Below, in pieces: positions 55,847-64,000 of a DNA stretch of 64,000 nt (the first letter of the stretch is position 1; the number at the start of each line of letters is the position of its first letter). Position numbers and translations under genes: made by a program. A model generated the notes under the pieces. That model ran no database searches and was not told the origin of the DNA. It saw only the letters and a list, made by a program, of their open reading frames with translations. This DNA is from Pyrus communis (taxonomy: Eukaryota > Streptophyta > Magnoliopsida > Rosales > Rosaceae). The stretch spans positions 20,578,002-20,642,001 of the forward strand of contig NC_084813.1 of assembly GCF_963583255.1 (NCBI RefSeq), in the 5' to 3' direction.

Positions 55847-57607
55847 TTATAACCTTTTAAACATCTTTTAGTTCTTTAAATTTTATTTTCTGTAATAGGT
55901 ATATATCAATATATATGTAATATATTTATCTAAAGAAAAAAACTTTAGCTACACCAACACCCATGCCCTACCCCATGCCACCCTTCACAACACTGTTGTA
56001 GCCTCACAACCATCCACATCCACGATTTTACCCATATTTTCCCCTTCACCGTACACAATCTCCATTTCGCTGGAATTAGATTAAGGCTGCAACCTGTCAT
56101 GAGAGAGAAAGGGAATTTGAAGAGGGAAGAGCTGCTGGCTTCGACGCCGCCGTGAGGGAGGCGGGCAGATGTGTACTGGTTGGGTTTGTATAGTAGCGTG
56201 GGTTTTTAAATTATATTTTTCCTTTTTTCTTTTGTGCTATTTCAACTATTGTTGATGTGGCAAAATGTTAGTGGTTATAGTTGAAGTCCATAAATGTCAT
56301 TTTGTAAGAAGAGATATTTGTCATTAGCATTTATATTTTAGAGTGGGTGCACTGATAAAACAACATGGTGGCTTAACACCACTCATTATATGTGTGTTAA
56401 AATTAATTTACTAAAAATGGAAATTGATTTACCTATATTTTTATGTAAATTATTTTACAGTGTCCTTTCAGATTTTCATTTGGTAAGAAAAGGGAAAAAT
56501 TAAATTAAAATTGCCTATTATTATGTAAATTTGGGAAACAATTACGAAGTCTTAAGAATAGTAAAATAGAATTAATGCTTTTTTTTCTTTTCCAGAAGGA
56601 TTAATCTCCAATTTGTGATAATATGCAATTAATATTTAAACATTAATGCATTTTTTTAAAATCTTTAATCCCTCCCTTCAAATCTACATACAATTAACCG
56701 TATAGGTTAAAAATTGTAATGGGATATTTTAGGCATCTGGAAAAATGTAAAATGTGTAAAGTAAAAAAGAATTAATGACTTTGCTTATATGGAGCCCACT
56801 CACTGGGTTTTATATGAGTAAAAAACTATGTCAGGTTTTATATGAATGAAATTGAGTTTTAAGGGCTAAAGAAATTGTATTTCTTTTCTTATTGGCGGTA
56901 ATTATATCGAAGCTATATATTAATGAAACATTCTTTGTCAATCAAAAGAGGATGAAAGTACATTTTGGTCTTCTATCACAATAAAAAAAATTAAAGACAG
57001 TAAAGTAATTTCACAAAATAAAATTGTGCTTTTTTTTTTTTTTTGGGTTAAAGCCTCATCTGCATGTAATTTTATCATCTCTAATTTAAAAAAATAAAAA
57101 ATAAAAAGTACACAATAAGCCTCTCTCCCTCTCTCTCCACGTCCACGTTCTCTCTCTCTCCCTTCCTGGCTCCTTTAATTTTAAAATAAAAATAAAAAAA
57201 ATTACACACACTCTTTGTGTGTGGGCGGTTTCTTTTATTCAAGCAATTTTTATTTGCAGGATTCATTGAACTAGATACGATGATAAACAAAAAGTAGAAA
57301 CTAAATACTAAAAGTCCAAATGGTGATAGCTAGGTTAAGAAAAGAGATGAACAAATTGTCTTTGAAAACAACTTTGCGAGGAAAAAAAACTGTCAAATTG
57401 CCGTGGAAAAAATGGTCATAGAATTGAAATCATTGAGATGAATCATTTTTTTCATAAGAAAAAAAGCATGAGCGTAGTTGACGGGATGTATATTTATATT
57501 TTATTTTATCAAATACTAGAGTTTTTTTTTTTTTTTTTTTTTTTACTGAACACAATACTAGAGTATGAATATCTGTATTTTTGTTGTCTACAGCACTATT
57601 ATATTTA
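55847..57607. other. AT-rich intergenic with repeat D
   Basis: Holds a partial member of the AT-rich family (about 56370-56880; its end matches that of copy B), CT-rich DNA at 57121-57165 and a T tract at 57521-57543. No gene seen. Confidence 0.4.
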
Positions 57608-57753
57608 GGATGGTGCTATTTACGCACTCATTTTTACTTTTAACACACTCCTTTTAATTTTCGGTCATCGGATCGAATGAATTGAAAAAGATTAATGAAC
57701 AAAACCTAACAAGACTGCGTAGAAGATAAAACAGTGTGTGAATAGCACTATCC
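57608..57753. mobile_element. hAT-like MITE with 8-bp TSD
   Basis: 146 bp. Ends GGATGGTGCTATTTACGCAC and (reverse complement) GGATAGTGCTATTCACACAC. Flanks TATATTTA (57600-57607) and TATATCTA (57754-57761) agree at 7 of 8 positions, which fits a hAT-type duplication. Confidence 0.7.
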
Positions 57754-58212
57754 TATATCTAATCAACAATTTAATGTGATGTAAAAAGCTTAGCCTTCCA
57801 AAAGAAGATAACGTACAAATAAGAATATTTCATGAATTAAATGAACCAAACAATATTCATCTTCACTACTGAATTTGATATGAAGTTTGGTTTGCCCATA
57901 TAATATTATGGTTAATTAATATAGGTAGCTACCGAAGTAACACTATACTAACAAAGGATAACCTATTAGCATAAGTGTTCCAATATAGAATGCATATTTA
58001 ATTTGGAGAAGGTAAATGCTACAAAATTAACACAACGACTGTGATGTGAAGCAATGACAAAATAGTGATATTCGTCAAGATTAACCAATTTGTACATGCA
58101 AATTATAAGCCTTTAGTAACGAGGACGATCATATCATATACAGTTGAGTTAAACATGTGCTATTATTTAGAGAAGACTCATACTCAATCATTTTTGATAA
58201 AGTGTTGGTTAC
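57754..58212. other. AT-rich intergenic, nothing recognised
   Basis: No gene, RNA or clear repeat seen. Confidence 0.35.
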
Positions 58213-58267
58213 TAAAACCTCTCACTTACAAGTGAATAAGAATATCACTAGATCGTAGTACTAAGTG
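58213..58267 (-). mobile_element. SINE fragment (5' part, reverse orientation)
   Basis: On the - strand CACTTAGTACTACGATCTAG followed by TGATATTC..CACTTGTAAGTGAGAGGTTTTAG matches the head of the SINEs at 23798 and 62120. It stops before the B box and lacks a tail, so it is a broken copy. Confidence 0.7.
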
Positions 58268-58614
58268 TTAGTATAAAAAAGTTAATATAATAATTAAAAA
58301 TTATTTTAAAAATCGAAGAAAAAATCCACCCATATTTTCTTCCACTACTCTTCTCTTCCTACTTCTTTTCAACTTCTCAACAATTACTATCTCATAGTAC
58401 ATGCATAGAATGTGTCAAGTTACTCGATGATATGAACATTTCGTTTATATTTACTCTGTGTGATGCTATTCCATGTGTAGTTTAATACAAGTGTTTTGTA
58501 AAGTAATCATATTCCATCTAATCATTTGCGCCAAACAAAAGCCTACAAATTTGAACTTTTCCACCCTTATTATTATTAATTTTCGGCAGAATGATCTATC
58601 ATAGTGAAGGGTGA

Positions 58615-59065
58615 AGTGTTGGTTTAGTCCCTGAATTATCATCTCGGTGAAAATTGGGTCTCTAAATTATTTTTTGGGTAAAATAAGTCCCTAAATTCAT
58701 TAAAAATTGCTAATTTCATCCCTACTATTATATTCAAAGCTATTTTCCAATTTTCCGTCAACTTAAGTCACTTGACACACTTTAGAGTATAATACCATTA
58801 TTTTCTCGCCTATAAACCCTTAGCATTTCATATAGGTTGTGAATCTAACATTTAATTTGCCCCTCCAAAGTTAATTTCATACACTATTTCTTTATGTAAA
58901 ATTACTCATCTACCCTCCAATGTGTATAGTAGCTTTGAATATAATATTAGGGATGTAATTAGCAAATTTTTATAATTAAAGGACTGATTTTTTTGAAAAA
59001 AATAGTTTAAGAATCTAATTTTTCACTCAGGTGATAACTTAGGGACTAAAAGTTAACCCTAAGTT
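58615..59065. mobile_element. Long-inverted-repeat element (~450 bp)
   Basis: Left end TTTAGTCCCTGAATTATCAT and the reverse complement of the right end TTTAGTCCCTAAGTTATCAC agree. Similarity extends over 120 bp on each side (..CATCCCTACTATTATATTCA / CATCCCTAATATTATATTCA). No coding capacity and no clear target duplication. Confidence 0.65.
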
Positions 59066-60960
59066 AAAATAGAAAAAATAGGCAAACGAGGATTCTTCAA
59101 AGCGTGAAAACCCAACGTCATATTGTGTCCCAAGTTTGCCAAGTGACAACTCTATTCTACTATTGATATAATTCTATACAACGTCATATATGTTTCTAGA
59201 TTGTCAATTTTTATTGAAAATATCTTTGCAACTATTGATATAATTTTTTATAAAACTTTAACCTCTAATTGTGGTCTGGTTAAACTCTTAACTCCTACCA
59301 CTATTGTTCCTAAATGTATTAGATTATATTTCTTATCTATTTTATTATAAGATTCTCTTGTGATTAAATTAATTCTGCTTACGTCTTGTTTGTCTACCAC
59401 TGATATAATTTGTTCTTGATAATGACTATAAAGTTTACTTTCACTAAACCATTCCCCGTTTAATTTTATGTAGTTTTTTGGGATTTAACAAATGCAGAGT
59501 ATTCTAAAAGCTTCTGCTTCTCTTTCAGTATCTTCTTCTTCTTCTATTCTTATTAATCACTTTTTGATGTCTTTGATTCTCACTTTCCTTTGGTACTTCC
59601 TTATCCTCAATATTCTTGATTTCTTTGTATTTTGAAATATGTGAAGGATTGTCGGAATTTTTAAGGGTATTTCAAAATACAAGTGTTTAATATGATATAA
59701 TTGATATACATATTTTCCTCTTCTTAACTGCTATTCCAAATGATATTTATATTGGCTCTTTATTATCAAATTTAAGGTCTTTGATTCAAGGTAATTATAT
59801 TGACCTTTCATGGTTTGACCATATCATAATAAATCGACTTTAAAAAAAAAAAAAATAGTAATTGAGATTGACATAATTTCTCACTTTGATCTATGAGATT
59901 TAAAACCGATAGAAGTAGTCTTAGAGATTGTCCACCATCGTCAATAAATTTGGTTCTTCTATGAAAAATCTCCGTTAAATTGCAGAAAGCACCATTTTAA
60001 GGGGAGGGATTGATTTGACAAAAATACACTTGGTTTAACGAAAATTTGTCATAGAATGACCAAAATAATTGACGGTTGACAATCTCAAAAACCACTTCTC
60101 GATTTTAAATTTCAGGGACTAAAGTGTGCGAATCTCATGATAGACCATTTTAGATGATTGGTGCATGGCAGTGTAAAACTCATGTATGTGCGGTGGAGTA
60201 AAAGGGGTTCCACTAGGCACTAGCTGTGATATCCATTGGATTTATATACGTAGTAGAGTACCCCCTTCCTCACACAATCGGTTTCTCTGCCTGCGCAAAA
60301 TCATCTCTCGCAATATATTAGAAACTGATCCCACGCAGGGTCTGCATGACAAATGGCATTTACTACATTCGTGACTCTCTTGCATACCCCCTTCGATTTC
60401 ACATAATTTACCAACCATTTATCTGTCTACCATATCCATGTGTTGTAAACCATCCCAATCCCTTGTATAGAATTTGTATACCATCCCAATCCCTTGTATA
60501 GAATTTGTTTTTTTTTTTTTTTTATAACAAAATACCGTATTAATTTCTTTATTTCATACACACTTTCTATAATTTATGTCTTTTAATATTTTTTAATTTA
60601 CTCGATCGATAATCAGGAATTAAAAAGGGTATGCGAAAGGTAAAAAGAGGTGTATGGATAGCACTGTCTTTTTCCTTTTTTTGGTCTAGTATGCATAACT
60701 ATATTGTATTACATGCTCATTACATTTTAGTTCTGGAATTGATATGACATCGCCAAAATTTACATAGTTTAGATTGATAATTATTATGTCATGCAAGTAG
60801 CTCGCTTAATATAGTTAATTGTCACGTTGATCGGTAGTAGTAACTAGTACGAGCACTGATTAGTAATAGCACTTTTTTGAGTTTTTAATGTGACAACTTT
60901 AGATGTAAATATTTATAATAAAGTTTCTATTATTTGAAAAAATAATTGATAATTAACAAT
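59066..60960. other. AT-rich intergenic
   Basis: No gene recognised. A 31-bp tandem duplication is listed separately. Confidence 0.35.
60451..60507. repeat. 31-bp tandem duplication
   Basis: CATCCCAATCCCTTGTATAG followed by AATTTGTAT(A)C occurs at 60451 and again at 60482, followed by a T tract. Confidence 0.8.
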
Positions 60961-60986
60961 AACACTCAACTTGCTCGTACTCACTG

Positions 60987-61018
<32 letters not shown>

Positions 61019-61049
61019 GGAAAAAGAAGAAGAGAACACTCAACTTGCT
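60961..61049. mobile_element. Tiny poly(A) retro-insertion with 15-bp TSD
   Basis: AACACTCAACTTGCT occurs at 60961-60975 and 61035-61049. Between them lie CGTACTCACTG, 28 A and a purine-rich end. This looks like a drastically 5'-truncated poly(A) retroposon. Confidence 0.55.
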
Positions 61050-62119
61050 ATCGTTGTGAATGTAGTACCGGTAATTTATCCAAAATTTTCAACTTTCCAT
61101 AGTTGTGTAGATTTGTGAAATATTGATGGCAAGGTTTCCTACCCAACATCATTAGGGTTTACCTGTAACCTGTGTGTTCCATCTAAGTTTGAACCAAAGT
61201 CAAACGCTGCGTTCCATTCCATACAAAATTAGGAACACATTGTCATTAGCCAGTCGCAACAACCACCAGACTGGGACTGGTGGGAGGTTAGTAGGTCCCA
61301 TGGTTCATATTTCACGCAACTGCATGTCAAATGCCAGTGGTTGGAATCCGAGCAACTCGACTCTTTCTCTTATAGATCATCTCTCATGTGGACTGAACCA
61401 GGCGTAGCATTATTATCTTTTTCTCTTTAATTTTTGGTATCCATGAATTGATTTACAATAAACTTGAGTTTTCTTGTGGTATGAAATTTGCTGAATAGCG
61501 GTTGTTCCAATATTAGTTTTTAGGGAAAACAAAAATAATGTGCTTGAAAATGATTTATCATATAATGTTGCTATATTCACAAAATTACTTCATGGTTCCT
61601 TGCATATAACATTTAAGCTGTCGGGTAACCACGGGCCGATTTGAATGGGTTCAAATCTTCTTTACCTAAATTTGCATGTAACCTCTCTGTGGCTTTTCTT
61701 AACTTTTAACGCGCGTCCACACTAACTACAGTCATAAACACTGTTAAAACATTGAAAAATTAATAATAATAAAAACAAAATGGTCAATCTTTCTTCTAAA
61801 CACTGTTAAACACTTCAAGTCCTTGTGGACTGTCTTTCTCGGCAAATCCAAACGACCCGCCCAAGAAGACGACGCCGACGACAAAACAAAAAAAGGAAAC
61901 CGATACTCAAATGGAGAAGGTCGAGACTCAGGCACAGAAGAGAAGACTGAGACCCAGACTGAATTATCCCAATTCGATTAAACCCAAAACCACGTCGGTT
62001 TCACACTCAAAATGTGCCCAAACAAATTACTATATAGATTATAACTATTTGGTTGATAAATGATTATGTGTGTTAAGCCAATTAATCAAAACGGTAGTTC
62101 AAAATATGTATGTTTTTGT
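61050..62119. other. Intergenic, no supported gene
   Basis: GC content rises at 61800-61980, and a 50-codon frame starts at 61911, but no domain is recognisable. Confidence 0.35.
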
Positions 62120-62284
62120 CACTTAATATTACGGTCTAGTGGAATTCATCTTCACTTGTAAGTACTTAGGTTCGATTCTGGTCAAAGACAAATTTGAACC
62201 ATATTATTATGACTCTTCCATTATGAAACTTAACCTACTTCCTCATCCCTTTAATGTAGATAATATCATTTGTTAAAAAAAAAA
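62120..62284 (+). mobile_element. SINE, second full copy
   Basis: Same family as 23798-23970: ACTTAATATTACGGTCTAGT head, B-box-like GGTTCGATTCTGG, 3' TTTAATGTAGATAATATC and a short A tail. No clear target duplication, so it is older or its ends have mutated. Confidence 0.75.
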
Positions 62285-62554
62285 TATGAAGAAGATGATA
62301 TAAAACCAAAGTAGACTACTCTTGGGCGGTTTGGTCTAGTCGATTAGGGCCTAAACCCAATCCTTATGTTATTTTGCAATTTTTCTACTTATCCGAATTC
62401 TATAGCTTGACAAAAATCATTTGATAATTTATACATCTATAACATCCTAAAAATCATTCCTACATCAAAAGAAAAAAAAAAAAGAATTTTATAACCATAA
62501 AGAAAATTGGGATTTCACTATAAAACTAAGGGTTCGTTAGATATAGGCTTATAC

Positions 62555-62949
62555 TGTCACATTCCAGTCTTGGCTCCACCGTAGCACAATATTGTCTTCT
62601 TTGGGCTTATCATTCCTTCACGATTTTGTTTTTGGGAACTCACGAGCAACTTCCCAGTGGGTCACCCATCCTAGGATTGCTCTCGCCCCAACTCGCTTAA
62701 TATCGCCGTAGCACAATATTGTCTGCTTTGGGCTTACCATTCCCTCACGGTTTTGTTTTTGGGAACTCACGAGCAACTTCCCAGTGGGTCACCCATCCTA
62801 GGATTGCTCTCGCCCCAACTCGCTTAATATCGGAGTTCTGATGGAATCCGAAGCCGATGAGTTCCCAAAAGGCCTCGTGCTATATGGAAGTGAGCATGTA
62901 CATATAAGGCACATCACCCCCTCTCCGTTGGTCGATGTGGGATGTTACA
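62555..62949 (-). mobile_element. Cassandra TRIM solo LTR carrying 5S rRNA-like sequence, with an internal 127-bp duplication
   Basis: On the - strand it starts TGTAACATCCCACATCG and ends GGAATGTGACA. It contains a 5S-rRNA-like segment (62880-62765: CAGAACTCCGATATTAAGCG, GGATGGGTGACCCACTGGGA), which is the mark of Cassandra terminal-repeat elements. A 127-bp block is tandemly repeated (GTAGCACAATATTGTC at 62581 and 62708), so a second, partial 5S segment is present. Flanks are TATAC (62550-62554) and CATAC (62950-62954), 4 of 5 identical. Copy B of the host repeat reads GGCCCATACAACTCAT at the same point, i.e. the empty site. Confidence 0.92.
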
Positions 62950-63505
62950 CATACAACTCATAATTTTTAGATCAAAACCCACTTATCTTTAAACATCCAA
63001 TATAAACCCAAAATTCAAATATGTTACCACATCAGAAATTAAATGACCTATTACTTCAGATAATTTACAACATATACCACAACCATTCTAACGTTTTCTC
63101 ACACACAACCTTCCGATTTTGGCTTCAATAATGCCTACATAATATGAGCACAAAATTCTAATTACTCCTCTTGACGTTTTTTTAGCCATTTGTAATTATA
63201 ATTTATATGTATTTGAAATAATGTAATATTTTTATATTTTGTGGGTAAACCATTACATATATATATTCGTCACATTATTATAATAATGTGGAACATAATT
63301 TATCTAGATTTATATGTAATATATAGGTAAATTAATTTTGTAGCTAAATTAATTTGCATTTATTAGTACATATGTTAGGCACATTTTATTGTGACCATAT
63401 ATATGTCTGTGTAAAATAATTTACCTATATCTATATGTAAAATATAGGTAATGAACCTTGAATAAAATAACATTTCTATATGTTGTACATAAATTATTTT
63501 ACATG

Positions 63506-63510
<5 letters not shown>

Positions 63511-63537
<27 letters not shown>
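63511..63537. repeat. AT microsatellite
   Basis: (AT)n of about 27 bp inside the AT-rich repeat. Confidence 0.9.
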
Positions 63538-63568
63538 AGGCACATTTTATTATTATTATTATTATATA

Positions 63569-64000
63569 TGATACATCCCGGCCGAAATCAGGGCGTGTTG
63601 GCTGTCACGTGAGGGTGACGTAGCCATATGCACAGTGCGGAAGCAAAATATAATAATAAAAGTACGAATAAATAAAAACCAAACTACACACAGAGTAGTT
63701 AACATACAAGTGCAAGTATAAGTGTGCAAAATAATATTCAGAGCACCGAGAGCCTAGTGCAGTCCAGAGGAACCAACATTAACTAAACACACCCAGAGGT
63801 GGTCCTACACTAGTGATAATCTGTCAAATATGTCGTGGATTCCTCATAAGCCACCAAAAGAGCAAACCAACTAGAACCTGGAGGGGCGCAAAACAGAAAG
63901 TGTGAGTGGGCAAAAACAAAGCTTTTCAAAATCATTTCAATATCAAAAGTTATAACCCCTTACCGTAAAACCTGTATAGTTTCCCAGAAAATAGAATATA
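63569..64000. mobile_element. Start of a large LTR-like element, runs off the right edge
   Basis: It begins TGATACATCCCGGCCGAAAT. About 310 bp in it has GGGGCGCAAAACAGAAAGTG then TGAGTGGGC, resembling the layout of the element at 37592-39967 (TGACACGTCCCG..; GGGGCGCAAAAACAAAAAAG..GTGAGTGG). Only the first 430 bp are visible. No coding region seen. Confidence 0.45.

Larger units (their letters stand above)
62525..63560. repeat. AT-rich dispersed repeat family, copy A, interrupted by a Cassandra LTR
   Basis: The left part (GTTAGATATAGGCTTATAC) and right part (CATACAACTCATAATTTTTA..ATCCAATATAAACCCAAAATT) match copy B at 54563-54680 once the Cassandra LTR is removed. The right part carries the same TTTACCTATAT../AGGTAAATTAATTT units as copy C and ends in an AT microsatellite (63511-63537). 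Confidence 0.6.

Noticed and set aside
61911..62063. 50-codon frame starting MEKVETQAQKRR, possibly a first exon
   Set aside because: Short, no domain, no supporting downstream exon; it could be a gene remnant but the sequence alone does not show it.
62765..62880. A functional 5S rRNA gene
   Set aside because: The 5S-like sequence is incomplete and diverged, and lies within a Cassandra LTR.

Overview
This window is nuclear DNA from a flowering plant, almost certainly a eudicot. It has small spliced genes with GT/AG introns, a class IV homeodomain-leucine zipper (HD-ZIP IV) gene, plant-type Ty1/copia and Ty3/gypsy (Tat-lineage) retrotransposons, a 5S-rRNA-bearing Cassandra LTR, a tRNA-derived SINE and MITEs. 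A woody rosid such as a Rosaceae species would fit, but that is only a guess. No bacterial, organellar or viral genome segment is seen.

Layout. 1-8452: right-hand part of a Tat-lineage Ty3/gypsy element on the + strand. It has pol with a second, archaeal-type RNase H, a spliced antisense gene with a plant mobile domain and its own TATA box, and a 1.1 kb 3' LTR. Its insertion cut into exon 1 of a TMEM97-like gene. 8453-27664: a tandem cluster of five TMEM97/sigma-2-receptor-like (EXPERA) genes, all on the + strand. Copy 1 is broken, copies 2-5 are intact two-exon genes of 167-172 aa, and there is one exon-2 fragment near 18.7 kb. A Ty1/copia element (9575-15961, TSD TGTTA) sits in the 3' flank of copy 1. 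An intronless LARP1-like La-motif gene (- strand) and several short repeats lie between copies 3 and 4.

29054-37125: a decayed duplicate of an HDG2-type HD-ZIP IV gene (- strand). It keeps the START half, lacks the homeodomain, and is interrupted in exon 5 by a very young Ty1/copia element (31583-36567, identical-looking LTRs, TSD ATGTT). 37592-39967: a 2.4 kb non-coding solo-LTR-like element (TSD TTAGA). 41177-46421: an older, heavily mutated Ty1/copia element (TSD CTACC). 47250-51767: the intact HDG2-like gene, 11 coding exons encoding 758 aa on the - strand, with a probable 5'UTR intron, a TATA box and an L1 box upstream.

52.8-64 kb: AT-rich, gene-poor DNA built from repeats. These include a dispersed AT-rich family, a 9-bp-TSD Mutator-like MITE, an 8-bp-TSD hAT-like MITE, a long-inverted-repeat element, SINE copies, a Cassandra LTR with a duplicated 5S segment whose empty site is present elsewhere in the window, and the start of another large LTR-like element at the right edge.

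The functional genes are therefore four TMEM97-like ER membrane proteins, one epidermal transcription factor and possibly one LARP. The rest is transposable elements and decay products. As I recall, Arabidopsis also has TMEM97-like genes beside HDG2 (At1g05210-At1g05230), so the neighbourhood may be ancestral. I found no convincing new molecular system. The most unusual points are the TMEM97 array with a copy-specific E-to-Q change at a key residue, the START-only HDG2 duplicate, and the promoter-equipped antisense gene inside the Tat element.
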